Assembly: GCA_039707465.1 (NCBI GenBank)
Contig: CM077644.1
Location: forward strand, 101,293,875-101,357,874
Direction of reading: 5' to 3'
Length of the DNA stretch: 64,000 nt
DNA from: Rhabdophis nuchalis
Taxonomy: Eukaryota > Chordata > Lepidosauria > Squamata > Natricidae
Below the pieces are notes generated by a model. That model was not told where the DNA came from and made no database searches. It saw only the letters and a program-made list of their open reading frames with translations. This document shows positions 10,556 to 20,596 of this stretch, piece by piece (within the stretch, counting starts at the first letter, position 1; the number at the start of each line of letters is the position of its first letter). A program made the position numbers and the translations under genes.

Positions 10556-12060
10556 CATTGACTTTCCTGCTTGCCTCTTATGTTCAATAAGGACCAGCTC
10601 CTGAACTAATATGGCTGCCATAGCCTAGCAGTGAGTGACTCTTTTCTCTTTGTTTGTGCCCTAGGTGGAACAACCACAACATCTTTCAGCCTTCACCTGA
10701 TCCTCTGTTCTGCTTTGTCTTGACTTCACTTGCCGTTTGGCAAGTGATCTGACAATCCAAGGCAAGATCACGTTTTTCCCCTAACACTGCCAGCTCTCCT
10801 TCAACTGAAAGTGAGAGCAGAAGAATAAAAATAAAGGAGGCATTGGGTGCATAGGAGAAGATAAAAAGACAAAGAGAAGGGCAAGAAGGGAGAAGAGGAA
10901 GAACCTTCTCCGCCTACTTTTGACATTGGATGCACAAAGCAAATTAAATAATACCTTTTCTTGGCAGCACCACTGAAATAACTTTTTTTTAATAAGAAGA
11001 CCTTTTGTTTTAGCTGCTCATTTCCTAGACAAAGGTGTCAAAAGGAAAATCAGCTCAACGCATACTTATATCTCTCCCAATATTAAAAAAAAGCCTAAAG
11101 GAAGACAGTTTTCTTTTCTGCAGTAATTGTGATGATGAAGTGCTTTTCTTATTTAAGCTCTAAAGTTATTTGGAAGTGATCCACAAAGATGTTGAAAGAG
11201 GAACTTCTGTTCCTCTTTTTCTTTTGCAAAAGGGAAGCATCCAGAAAAAGCTCCCCATGCTGTCCTCTGTCTTTTCAGTGACATTAACTCTACCTGATAC
11301 ATGGGGACCTATGGCTTGCTGCTATGGCAAAGTTGAATGAATGCTCTTCCATACAAAACGTAGAAAACCATGAAGAGGAAGTCCTTGTCTAATGTTCTGC
11401 TTGAGATGCCTGTGCTCTGTATTTCCGTATTTCATCTGGTAAACCTCAAAACATGGCTCAGGCTAGTCACATCTGCTATCACCCCACTGAGAACTAACTC
11501 TTAGATATGGATTCAGTTCAAGGATTAGACAAAAACACCACCAGAATCACCCATCATGACATACAACCATAGTAGGGAGGTTCCATTGCAGTCGTATGTT
11601 GAGGACTACCTGATAAATTAAATTAAATGTCTACATACAGTACTTTACAGCAGTCATGATTTGTACAATGTGCTGCATGTAGCATGTCAAACATTTGCTT
11701 TCATTGCAATTCATTTGGTCTCTTCACCCTAAAGCGATAGATCTCACAAAATAAGTTTTTAAGACTGAAGCAATATTTAGCACTAGCTAATCCTGAGCCA
11801 AGATACATATTTAAATACTTACTTATAGCTAGCAAGGGCTAAAGCAGAAGTAATTGCCCAATTGATCCAAACTTCTAAGAAGCTTCTTTCCTTGTCTGCA
11901 AATTTTGCGTTGTAGATTAAGTACATTTCTAAGGACCATTCAGTACCTCTGTGATTCTTGGAAGCCATCATCATATTGAAATGATTTCTAATATACATTA
12001 ATTCTTTTTACTCTCTGGCTGCAATGAATCCTTCTGTGTGTTTTCTAATGAGGGTCTAAT
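10556..12060. other. mostly unassigned; one MITE end
   Basis: No gene seen. At about 11594-11615, gtcgtatgttgaggactacc is one terminus of the CAGGTAGTCC-type MITE family seen at 14994, 32294 and 40566; its partner end was not found. Confidence 0.4.
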
Positions 12061-12263
12061 CAAGTGGTGAAATTCATTTTTTTCCCCTTCTGGTTCTGTG
12101 GACGTGGCTTAGTGGGTGTGGCAGGGGAAGAACACTGCAAAATCCCCATTCCCACCCCACTCTGGGGCCAGCCAGAGGTGGTATTTGCCAGTTCTCCGAA
12201 CTACTCAAAATTTCCGCTACTGGTTCTCCAGAACCTGTCAGAGCCTGCTGAATTTCACCCCTA
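12061..12263. mobile_element. hAT-type MITE
   Basis: The ends caagtggtgaaattca and tgaatttcacccct are inverted repeats of the CAGTGGTG type. Flanks ggtctaat (12053-12060) and gtctaacc (12264-12271) share the shifted core gtctaa, an imperfect duplication. The interior matches the MITE at 5795 in inverse orientation. Confidence 0.6.
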
Positions 12264-12609
12264 GTCTAACCTTAGTTATAGCATTTGTATCACAGCTTAA
12301 AATATCTTTATAAAAAGTACTAACAATGTGTAGTTCTTAATGGAACTGCATCTACACAGAGGGAAGTAAACAGTGGGGTAGCCCAAGGTTCTGTCTTAGG
12401 CTCGGTATTCCTCAATATCTTCATAAATGATTTAGATGAGGAAATAGAAGGAGAACTCATCAAATTTGCAGATGACACCAAACTGGAAGGAATAGCCAGC
12501 ACCTCAGAAAATAGGCTCAAGATCCAGAAGGTTCTCAACAGACTTGAACACTGGCCCATATCTAACAAAATGAAATTCAATGGTGAGAAAAGTAAGGTTT
12601 TATACATAG

Positions 12610-12849
12610 GTGAGAAAAACTAACCAAATGTACAGGTATAGAATTGGTGGAACCTGGATCAATAGCAGCAACTATGGGAGATATTTAGGAGTCTTAGTAA
12701 ACAAGCACTTAAATATAAGTCAAAAATGTGCTTCAGCTCCCAAAAAAGCCAATGCAATCCTAGGCTACATTAACCAAAGGATAGAATCAAGATCACGTGA
12801 AGTGTTAGTAACATTTTATAATGCCTTGGTAAGACCACACTTGGAATAG
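12610..12849 (+). pseudogene. CR1 ORF2 C-terminal fragment
   Basis: 79-residue open piece of the CR1 above: YLGVLVNKHLN, APKKANAILGYINQRIESRS and ALVRPHLE match the thumb/C-terminal region of CR1 polymerase. It stops where the family continues with a Tyr or Cys codon. The preceding catalytic part is in another frame. Confidence 0.65.
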
Positions 12850-12970
12850 TGCATCCGGTTTTGGTTGCCACAATATATATATATATATGTACTCCAGTAT
12901 TTGAGGGATTGCCACAAAGAAGGGATCAACCTATTTTCCAAAGTACCAGAAGGCAGGACAAGGTATAGGA

Positions 12971-13266
12971 CAGGGATGGCTAACCTTTTTTAGCTCGCGT
13001 GCCAAAAGCGGGGGGAGCGCAGGGGGGTCGTGCGTGGGCGTGCCACACCCATAATGATATGTGTGCAACCCCCTGCTTTTGGTGCACTTTTTCCGCCCCC
13101 CCCCCAAGCTCCAGAGGCTTCAGGAGCTTCCCTGAAGTCTCCAGAGGGCGAAAAATGGCCTCAAAAGAAGGCCTAAATCAGCTGGCCAGTACACACAAGG
13201 GCGCTGGAGCTGACAGAGCAACACCTCGCGTGCCCTAAGAAATGGTTCAGCGTGCCACCATCACTG
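12971..13266. mobile_element. hAT-type MITE (CAGNGATGGCTAACC family)
   Basis: Begins cagggatggctaacc and ends ccaccatcactg, inverted ends of a known vertebrate hAT pattern. Flanks gtatagga (12963-12970) and gcataggg (13267-13274) match at 6 of 8 positions. The interior is GC-rich and encodes no transposase. Same family as 14182, 31583 and 62623. Confidence 0.65.
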
Positions 13267-13339
13267 GCATAGGGTCTCCTGCTTGTGCAAGAGCTTGCAC
13301 TAGAAGATCTCCATGGTTCCTTCCAACTCTCTCATTCTA

Positions 13340-14180
13340 TTATTCATTAAGTGTGAAAAACGATTGCTCAGTAGCTGGATCAAATGTTTGAAGCATGTTT
13401 CAAGATCTTTCTGAGTCTTTATCATATGAACTGTCTTCCCTTAGAAACTTTTTTTCCTTTGCCGCTTTAAAAAAAATATATGATAGTAGAGACAAGGCAA
13501 TGAGTCCCAATGGTGTCCACTATACCAGAGAAAAGCCTATTCCAAAGAGCTGGTAACACCATAGAAAAAATCCTCATCAGACTAACTATAAAATGACAAT
13601 GTCATGATACCTAAATAAGGAAATTGTTTAGGAACATTCCAGCTCTTTTCCTTTTTAAACAAATTTAAACTTTAGCACTAAAGTTTTTTGGCTGCCTCAG
13701 TTTCACGTGAAATCAGCATCATAATGGTTCTTGCTCAATGAAGCAACTTCCTCTAACGTAGAAGAATGACTTGCTGAATGGACTGATAAAACCAAGGACA
13801 TTTTCCTAGAAGTGCTTGCTTATACAATTGCAATATTCTAGCTGCTATGACCAAATTAAATGTGACATTTGTCACATACTGTCTCACTTGCATCATTGTT
13901 TAACCCAAATCATCAGGGTAGGCGAACCAATTAGTAGCGTCCATTCTCCACAGCACCTTCTACTTATAGTGGGGAAAAAGCTAAACTTTTTGCAAACGAC
14001 AGCTGTCTATCTTGTGCAAACAGCAGATGAATCCAATCAAGCCAACAGCAGGCAGTGTCCACGTGGAAGAGCATTGAGGGAGAGTTTGGGCAACCCAGTG
14101 TTTCCCCAGAGGCACCTGGATTAAAAGATTGGGCTAGAAATGGAAGGGAGGGGAGAGAGGTTCAGGGTAACCACTCCCTA
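13340..14180. other. no gene seen
   Basis: Mixed-composition sequence without a recognised repeat. Short frames lack domains. Confidence 0.45.
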
Positions 14181-14181
14181 T

Positions 14182-14672
14182 AACCTTTTTGTCATCACAT
14201 GCTGAAAGCACACATGCACGTGTGGCAATTCACACCTGTGCACCTGTACCCATAATGCAATGTGTGCATAACACCCACCATGCTCACCCCCCCTGCGCAT
14301 GTGCTTGTGCAACTCCCCGGCACCCAGTTTTGAACCTAGTAGGCCTCTCAGCAGCCTCCTGGGCCAAAAACAGGCCATGAGGGAGGGTGCCACACTCCCC
14401 GTGCCCCGTTTTGGGCCTAGTAGACTTCCCGGGACCAAAAACGGGCTGTGGGGAGCACACCACACACACCGTGCTCCCCCCTGCCCCTATGCATGCACAC
14501 ATAATACCCCACATCCCCCCACGCATCCGCAGCAGAGACCCGAAAATCAGCTGGCCAGGGGGAGGCACACACGCATGCATGGTGGAGCTGAGCTGGGGCA
14601 ACGCCTCACATACCCACAGAGAGGATTCTGTGTGCCATCTGTGGCACGCATGCCATAGTTCACCATCTCAGC
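14182..14672. mobile_element. hAT-type MITE, long variant
   Basis: Family relative of 12971-13266, with aacctttttg near the left end and gccatagttcaccatctcag at the right end. The interior is rich in cgcatg and cacaca blocks, with internal near-duplication (two gggcctagtag blocks). A ccctat motif flanks both sides. The left terminus is degraded. Open frames on both strands here come from GC-rich composition, not from genes. Confidence 0.55.
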
Positions 14673-14821
14673 CCTATGATCTCTATCTAGAAGGTGATAG
14701 CTGTAGTTCGGCAAGATTGATGTCAAAGACCAGAGATGGAAACAGCAAAAAGTCAATTGAATTCAGTTCTTTATTTGCTTACATCTAACCTTGCCAAACT
14801 AAACCTATACTTTTCTAAGCT

Positions 14822-14905
14822 GAAATGGTATAAGATCTACTGCTTGAGCAGGGTCTTGGACTAAAAAACCTCCAAGGTTCTTTCTGACTCTATTATTTTA
14901 CATTC
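14822..14905 (+). mobile_element. CR1 3' end fragment
   Basis: ggtataagatctactgcttg, then ggactaaaaaacctccaagg and ttctgactctattatt are the conserved CR1 3' UTR, diverged. No coding part remains. Confidence 0.65.
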
Positions 14906-14993
14906 TGATTCATATATCCTATTAGACATATTTTAACATCTAAATGAAACCTCTGGGTGAGATCATTCATTGGTTCAGGGTTCAATAGCGATA

Positions 14994-15266
14994 CAGGTAG
15001 TCCTCAACTTACAACTGATCATTTAATGACCATTTGCAGTCACAATGGCCTCAGAACAGATGTTTTATGACCCATGAAACACCCACCTTCCCAAGTCCCA
15101 TAAGTACAGTATATCTGAGATGCACCCACCCATGACAGGTGGCAATTAGGACCCATTGCCACCTGTCCTGCAATCATGTGATTGCTATTTGTAATCTTCT
15201 CTGCTAGAGAGTCAGTGGGGAAGCAGGCAGGGAAGGTTACATGTGGAGGGGATGTTGGATTTGAGG
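14994..15266. mobile_element. TIR MITE (CAGGTAGTCC family), one end only
   Basis: Starts caggtagtcctcaacttac at 14994, as at 32294 and 40566. Interior blocks (catttaatgaccatttgcagt, catgtgattgctatttg) also match the family. No right terminus is visible before the gypsy LTR at 15267, so gypsy may have inserted inside it. Superfamily uncertain (Tigger-like possible). Confidence 0.4.
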
Positions 15267-15604
15267 TGTTATATCCTCGACCTGCGACCGGTCTCGAGAT
15301 ACGACCGGCCGCAGATCTTCCAAGCTGCCTCTAGGAGCCTTGGCAACAGACAGTAGCAAGGCAGCCGACTGACAGACGCGCCTGATTGGCTGCGGCGCGC
15401 CTGGCCCTTGCTGCAGCCTGATTGGCTCCCCCTTTGACAGCTCCAAATATAAAGAGCTGTCAAAGCGCGGGAGCCCCTGTCTACCGCCTATTTCTTTAAC
15501 TGAACTTATCTTTTTCTGTAAGCTTGCCTAGCCAATAAAGGCTGTTGTTTTGAGTAAACCTGGCTCGGACTCCCTCCATTCTCCACCGTGCAGAGAATCT
15601 AACA
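15267..15604 (+). repeat. 5' LTR of gypsy 1
   Basis: 338 bp, TGTTA...TAACA termini. Contains two inverted CCAAT motifs (attggct at about 15384 and 15422), a TATA-like aaatataaag (15445-15454) and a polyadenylation signal aataaa (15534-15539). Confidence 0.95.
15432..15465 (+). promoter_or_regulatory. TATA box inside an 11-bp inverted repeat (gypsy 1 LTR)
   Basis: ctttgacagct (15432-15442) and agctgtcaaag (15455-15465) are perfect inverted repeats that enclose the TATA-like element. The same structure recurs in the 3' LTR. The second gypsy element has a different sequence but the same layout at 51654-51690. Role in promoter or RNA structure is inferred. Confidence 0.6.
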
Positions 15605-15605
15605 C

Positions 15606-15617
15606 TGGCGACGAGGG
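15606..15617 (+). promoter_or_regulatory. primer binding site, tRNA-Ser(GCT)
   Basis: tggcgacgaggg, one base after the LTR, matches the complement of the tRNA-Ser(GCT) 3' end including CCA for 11 bases. The related element at 51794 matches for about 20 bases. Confidence 0.75.
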
Positions 15618-15712
15618 CTGGGGCCAGGCAGAGCTCGGATTGCTGAGGGAAGGGAATTTTCCTCACAAAATTTTTATTACACATTTTTTTTTTCTTTTGC
15701 GGTACGATCGCT

Positions 15713-18700
15713 ATGGGTTCCGTTCCTCCTTTCGCTCCGTTCGACTCGGCGAAGGAGTCCTGGGTGTCCTTTATGGCACGATTCGAATGCTTCGTGCTGG
15801 CCAATGACTACGGGGCGCTGCCCCCGGCGCGAAAATTGGGCCATTTCCTCGGCTGCGGCGGCACGGAGTTGTTCGCCAAAGCCCGCACTGTGGCCGCGCC
15901 GGCCGAAGTATATGATGTGCCGTGGGACACGTTAATCGAACGACTCAGGGCCCACTACGCCCCGGTGCCGTCTAAAATGACCCACCGCTTCGCTTTCAGG
16001 AAGTGCCTCCAGAAACCTGACCAGTCGGTGGCCGAATTCCTGAAGGCGCTCCGCATGGCCGCTATTCCGTGTGTCTTCGCCGCGGAGTTCTTGGCCGAGT
16101 CCCTGCTGGAACAATTCATCTGGGGCCTCAGAGAAGTCCGCCTCAGAAGGCGCCTGCTGGCCCGAGCTGAGCTAACCTTGGAACAGGCTGTAGACGAGGC
16201 TCGGGCATTCGAGATGTCCGAGTCCTCGGCCCTGGACAGAGACTCTGACCGCCACCCGGCCGCACGCGCGTGCCTGGTAGAGGAGGACGAGGACCCTGAC
16301 GAGGACCCTGACGAGGATGACCAGGTCGCCTACATTAGGCCCACCGGCCGCAAGCCGCCCATGCCGGCTGCCTACCGATGTCTGGGCTGCCGGGGTAAGC
16401 ACCCTCGAGCCGATTGCCCGTTCAAGGAAACCATCTGCCGCCGCTGTGGCCGAAAGGGGCACCTGGCCGCAGCTTGCCGCGCCGCCGCGCCCGCGGAAGA
16501 CCTACCCTCCCCCGAGCCCCAACGCCGCTCCGGAGAGGACCGTAGAAGACCAGCGGCCAACCCGCCCACCCAACGCCGCCGGGGCAGACGCCAGCAGCCG
16601 CAGCCGTCCGGCTGTTTTGCCTTGACCGACGACAACTCTCCGCTGGAAGCCCGGCCCGACCGTACGCGGCTCAGGACAGTTGTGAAGCTGGAGGGGGTGG
16701 GGGTCCGCATGGAGGTGGACTCTGTCTCGTCTCGGTCCATTATTTCCCGGGCTCAGTTGGCCAAGCTACGCCCCGGGTTTTCCTTAGATGAATTGTCCCC
16801 CCCACTCACGGTTCTGAGGGACTATCAGGGATCATCTATCCCCACCCTGGGCCAGATTTCCCTGGGGGTGGAGTACGGGGGTTTCAAGGGGCCCTTGCCT
16901 ATTCTGGTGGTTTCTGACCCCCTGGCGGCCATCATCGGCCTGGATTGGTTTCCCGCCCTTGGCCTGTCAGTGCAGGGGGTTCATGCTATTCCCGCCTCCT
17001 CTCCCATCTCAGGAGTTTTGGAGGAGTTCGCCGACGTGTTTGACGGTCGGCTTGGCTCGTACGTAGGCACCCCTGTCTCCTTAAATCTTGACCCCCAGGT
17101 TGCACCCATTAGGCTCAAGGCCCGCAGGCTGCCGCTCGCCTTGAAGCCCAAGGTTGATGCCGAACTTGACCGGCTGGTGGCGCAGGGCGTGCTCGAGCCC
17201 GTTGACCAGGCAAAATGGGAGACCCCCATAGTGGTCCCCATCAAGCCCGACGGGTCGGTGCGGATCTGCGCCGACTATAAGTCGACCATCAACCGTGGGC
17301 TCCAGGCGAACCCATATCCAGTCCCTGTGGTGCAAGACCTGCTCCATTCCCTGGGGCAGGGCCGCATATTTGCGAAACTGGATATGGCCCAGGCCTATCA
17401 ACAGCTCCCGGTGGACGAGGCGGCTGCGGAGGCGCAGACCATCGTCACCCACCGGGGGGCTTTCCGTTGTCGCAGACTCCAATTCGGTGTGTCCGTCGCC
17501 CCGGGAATCTTCCAGAGCCTCATGGAACGTTTGCTCCATGGGCTCCCAGGCGTGGTCCCGTATTTTGACGACGTTCTGATAGCTGCTTCCAGCATCTCAG
17601 AACTCGCCAAAGTACTGAGGAAGGTTCTCAGCGTTTTCAGGGGCGCGGGATTAAAGTTAAAGCGCAGCAAATGCGTTTTTGCCGCGCCGGAGGTGGAGTT
17701 CCTGGGCTTCTTGATAGATGCCCGGGGCATACACCCCACCCCCAAGAAGGTCGAGGCCATTAGGAACGCCCCTACGCCTGCCTCCAAGACGGAGCTGCAG
17801 GCGTTCCTCGGCCTCTTGAATTTTTACGCGCCTTTTCTTCCCCACAAGGCAACGTTAGCCGAGCCGCTTCATCGATTGCTCGATCGATCGGCGGCCTGGC
17901 GCTGGGGCAGCCGCGAGGCGCATGCGTTCGCGGCTGTCAAAGCCACTCTGACGTCAGAGGCAGTCCTTGTGCAATATGATGACAGGCTGCCCTTGACGTT
18001 AGCGTGCGATGCCTCCCCTTTCGGCCTGGGGGCCGTCCTGAGCCATTCCTTCCCAGATGGCTCAGAAGCCCCCATTGCTTTTTGGTCCCGGACAATGTCT
18101 CCCACTGAGAGAAACTATAGCCAGATTGACAAGGAGGCTCTGGCTATGGTGTCCGGCATCAAAAAGTTCCACCCATACCTGTATGGACGGAATTTTGCTG
18201 TTTTCACGGACCACAAGCCTCTCCTTGGGCTTTTGGCCGGTGACCGTCCGACACCCCCCATCCTTTCTCCCAGGATGACCAGATGGACGGAGTTCCTAGC
18301 AGCGTATAGTTATACGCTGTACTACCGTCCGGGCAAACAGCTGGGGCATGCTGATGCCCTGAGCCGGTGCCCCCTCCCCAAGACGGGCGATGAGCCGGTA
18401 CCGGCCCTGTCCGTTTTGTCTGTGGCGGACTCAGGCCTGCCCTTGACGTCCTCGGACGTCGCCGCCCGGACGAAGGCCGACCCTGTCCTGTCCCAGGTCT
18501 CCGCCTGGGTTTTGCGAGGGTGGCCTCGGGGCGGCGTGGCCGAAGATTTTCGGCCGTACCAGGCACGCCAAACGGAGCTTTCGCTCCACAGCGGCTGCTT
18601 GTGCTGGGGGGATCGGGTCATCGTTCCCCCCCCCCTCCGTCACCGGGTGCTCCGGACGCTCCACGCCGACCACCCCGGCATAGCCCGGATGAAGGCGCTC

Positions 18701-20119
18701 GCCCGCAGCTATGTGTGGTGGCCGGGCTTGGATGCGGAGGTAGCTGCCTGGGTCGGGGGTTGTGTCCCCTGTCAAATCTCCCGCCCCGCCCCTCCGGTCG
18801 CCCCGCCCAGGGAGTGGGACTTGCCCCGGAGCCCTTGGTCCAGGCTCCACATAGACTTCGCGGGCCCCTTCCGAGGCCAGACGTTCCTGGTGGTCGCGGA
18901 CGCCTACTCCCGTTGGGTGGAGGTCATCTTGATGGCTTCCACTACAGCGGAGAGTACGGTCAGGGCCCTGCGCCGCCTCTTTGCGACGCACGGGTTGCCG
19001 GACATCGTGGTGTCCGACAACGGGCCCCAGTTCCAGTCCGCCACCTTCCAGGAGTTCTTGGCCTCGCAGGGGATCCGCCACGCGCCAGTGGCCCCTTATC
19101 ATCCGGCCTCCAATGGTCGGGCTGAACGGGCCGTCCGCTCGGCCAAGGAGGCTCTGGGACGGATGACCAAAGGGGACTGGCCCGCAAGGGTGGCTGCTTA
19201 CCTGTTAGGTCAGCATTCCACGCCTTGCCCTGCCACACGGAAAAGCCCCGCCGAGCTCTTGATGGGTCGCCGCCTGCGGACAACCTTGGACAGGCTGCAC
19301 CCGGCTTACAACGATGTGCGGCCTTGCAACCTGGGGGCCCCCCCTCCCCGCCTTTTCCTGCCCGGGGACCCTGTGTACGCCCGCCACTATGCAGGGGACA
19401 CTAAGTGGGTTCCGGCCACGGTGACCGAGCTAACGGGTCCCTGCTCTTTCAGGGTCAGCCTCCCGGACGGGTCCGAGTGGCGGCGCCACTTGGATCAACT
19501 AAGGCGCCGCCTTCCCACACCTGCGGACCCATCGTCGGAGCCGCACCTCCCCGTTGCCCCGGTTGGGCCAATCAAACCGTCCCCTGAGAAACCGCTCGGG
19601 GCCTTCGCTTCTTCAGGCCCGGCCGAACTGGACGCCGCCTTCCGGCACACGCTGCACAAGCTGTCTCAAGCCGAGGGGGACGCGCGGGCCCTTGCCCCTA
19701 AGGACCCGCCCTGCACAGCCGCAACCAACCGGCATACAGCAAACTATGCTCCGAACGCCGCGCCCCCTCGCCCCGACTTACCAGCTCCGATGGCTCCGCC
19801 TCCGAGGGTAGGCCTCGATGACGTCACCACCTGGAGCTCCACTCCCCGAAGGGAGGAGCTCGCACAGGGGCAACCTGCATCTCCGACGTCTCACCAGCAA
19901 CTGAGGCGGTCTGGGCGTTCCCGGCGCCGCCCCGCCTTCTTACAAGACTATGCATGCTCGTGCATCGGAACAGACATTTCCGCGAGCATGCGCAGACCGA
20001 GGGGGGAAAGGGGTGTTATATCCTCGACCTGCGACCGGTCTCGAGATACGACCGGCCGCAGATCTTCCAAGCTGCCTCTAGGAGCCTTGGCAACAGACAG
20101 TAGCAAGGCAGCCGACTGA
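15713..20119 (+). CDS. gypsy 1 gag-pol polyprotein (1,468 aa)
   Basis: Single uninterrupted frame. Gag matches the Ty3 gag domain (PFAPFDSAKESW, then AHYAPVPSKMTHRFAFRKC) at residues about 5-170. Zinc knuckles follow at about 222-255, the second a canonical CRRCGRKGHLAAAC. Protease at about 325-430 has D336-S337-V338, where the family has Asp-Ser/Thr-Gly. RT at about 475-690 carries YFDD (617-620). RNase H begins with D766 (ACDASPFGLGAVLSH). Integrase has a His-His-Cys-Cys zinc finger (984, 987 to 1017, 1020) and a D1048, D1102, E1138 catalytic triad with DD35E spacing. The start is the ATG of MGSVPPFAPF, upstream of the gag homology. The frame crosses the purine tract and stops 106 bp inside the 3' LTR. 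One continuous frame means no gag/pol frameshift, so Gag may be released by cleavage. The Gly-to-Val change may disable the protease (inference). Confidence 0.92.
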   Translation: MGSVPPFAPFDSAKESWVSFMARFECFVLANDYGALPPARKLGHFLGCGGTELFAKARTVAAPAEVYDVPWDTLIERLRAHYAPVPSKMTHRFAFRKCLQKPDQSVAEFLKALRMAAIPCVFAAEFLAESLLEQFIWGLREVRLRRRLLARAELTLEQAVDEARAFEMSESSALDRDSDRHPAARACLVEEDEDPDEDPDEDDQVAYIRPTGRKPPMPAAYRCLGCRGKHPRADCPFKETICRRCGRKGHLAAACRAAAPAEDLPSPEPQRRSGEDRRRPAANPPTQRRRGRRQQPQPSGCFALTDDNSPLEARPDRTRLRTVVKLEGVGVRMEVDSVSSRSIISRAQLAKLRPGFSLDELSPPLTVLRDYQGSSIPTLGQISLGVEYGGFKGPLPILVVSDPLAAIIGLDWFPALGLSVQGVHAIPASSPISGVLEEFADVFDGRLGSYVGTPVSLNLDPQVAPIRLKARRLPLALKPKVDAELDRLVAQGVLEPVDQAKWETPIVVPIKPDGSVRICADYKSTINRGLQANPYPVPVVQDLLHSLGQGRIFAKLDMAQAYQQLPVDEAAAEAQTIVTHRGAFRCRRLQFGVSVAPGIFQSLMERLLHGLPGVVPYFDDVLIAASSISELAKVLRKVLSVFRGAGLKLKRSKCVFAAPEVEFLGFLIDARGIHPTPKKVEAIRNAPTPASKTELQAFLGLLNFYAPFLPHKATLAEPLHRLLDRSAAWRWGSREAHAFAAVKATLTSEAVLVQYDDRLPLTLACDASPFGLGAVLSHSFPDGSEAPIAFWSRTMSPTERNYSQIDKEALAMVSGIKKFHPYLYGRNFAVFTDHKPLLGLLAGDRPTPPILSPRMTRWTEFLAAYSYTLYYRPGKQLGHADALSRCPLPKTGDEPVPALSVLSVADSGLPLTSSDVAARTKADPVLSQVSAWVLRGWPRGGVAEDFRPYQARQTELSLHSGCLCWGDRVIVPPPLRHRVLRTLHADHPGIARMKALARSYVWWPGLDAEVAAWVGGCVPCQISRPAPPVAPPREWDLPRSPWSRLHIDFAGPFRGQTFLVVADAYSRWVEVILMASTTAESTVRALRRLFATHGLPDIVVSDNGPQFQSATFQEFLASQGIRHAPVAPYHPASNGRAERAVRSAKEALGRMTKGDWPARVAAYLLGQHSTPCPATRKSPAELLMGRRLRTTLDRLHPAYNDVRPCNLGAPPPRLFLPGDPVYARHYAGDTKWVPATVTELTGPCSFRVSLPDGSEWRRHLDQLRRRLPTPADPSSEPHLPVAPVGPIKPSPEKPLGAFASSGPAELDAAFRHTLHKLSQAEGDARALAPKDPPCTAATNRHTANYAPNAAPPRPDLPAPMAPPPRVGLDDVTTWSSTPRREELAQGQPASPTSHQQLRRSGRSRRRPAFLQDYACSCIGTDISASMRRPRGERGVISSTCDRSRDTTGRRSSKLPLGALATDSSKAAD
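19999..20013 (+). promoter_or_regulatory. polypurine tract of gypsy 1
   Basis: gaggggggaaagggg lies directly against the 3' LTR. This is the expected primer site for plus-strand DNA synthesis. It is also translated as part of gag-pol. Confidence 0.8.
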
Positions 20120-20351
20120 CAGACGCGCCTGATTGGCTGCGGCGCGCCTGGCCCTTGCTGCAGCCTGATTGGCTCCCCCTTTGACAGCTCCAAATATAAA
20201 GAGCTGTCAAAGCGCGGGAGCCCCTGTCTACCGCCTATTTCTTTAACTGAACTTATCTTTTTCTGTAAGCTTGCCTAGCCAATAAAGGCTGTTGTTTTGA
20301 GTAAACCTGGCTCGGACTCCCTCCATTCTCCACCGTGCAGAGAATCTAACA
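20014..20351 (+). repeat. 3' LTR of gypsy 1
   Basis: 338 bp. I found no difference from the 5' LTR on reading both. Its first 106 bp are also the end of the gag-pol frame. Confidence 0.95.
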
Positions 20352-20596
20352 GAGGTTCATTCCCCCAATGGGCAGAGAGATCTCTCTTTCCTTCCTCCAC
20401 CCCCCATGCTGGGAGAGGAAATCCTGCTGTGCACTGGTAGGCCTCAAATATGACAAAATCCCGGTGAACACCAGTGCTCTGAGCTTTTCAGTATGCCAGC
20501 ATTTGCTAGTGTTTTCCCTCCAAACACCAGCATTCTCAAAGATTCAGGCCTCAAAAAAGCATGCATAATAGCTTCAATGGAATGATTCAACTTTAG

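Larger units (their letters stand above)
12330..13336 (+). mobile_element. CR1 LINE fragment, split by a hAT MITE
   Basis: Plus-strand CR1. RT motifs (AQGSVLGSVFLNIFINDL, KFADDTKL) occur at about 12375-12490. The region LGVLVNKHLNISQKCA through LVRPHLE follows at 12685-12849, ending in a stop. After an internal deletion and a (TA)n run (12869-12888) come KVPEGRTRYRT-like residues. The conserved 3' UTR (ttgcactagaagatctccatggttccttcc) resumes at about 13290. Stops and frameshifts make it a dead copy. A hAT MITE at 12971-13266 sits in its 3' UTR. Confidence 0.75.
15267..20351 (+). mobile_element. Ty3/gypsy LTR retrotransposon 1, near-intact
   Basis: 5,085-bp element: 338-bp LTR, PBS, one gag-pol frame, purine tract, 338-bp LTR. 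The 4-bp sequence gagg flanks it (15263-15266 and 20352-20355). The two LTRs look identical by eye, so insertion was recent. Domain order gag-PR-RT-RH-IN is that of Ty3 (Metaviridae). No env frame and no chromodomain were seen. Its GC-rich coding sequence contrasts with the AT-rich host DNA. Confidence 0.95.

Noticed and set aside
14178..14788. ORFs of up to 133 codons on both strands
   Set aside because: Fall in a GC-rich hAT MITE with low-complexity Pro/His-rich translations; no domains.
16172..19811. Several antisense and alternate-frame ORFs of 100-220 codons within gypsy 1
   Set aside because: Shadows of the GC-rich gag-pol frame; no independent domains.
20120..20351. env gene for gypsy 1
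   Set aside because: No frame exists between the end of integrase and the 3' LTR, so a retroviral-type envelope is not encoded.
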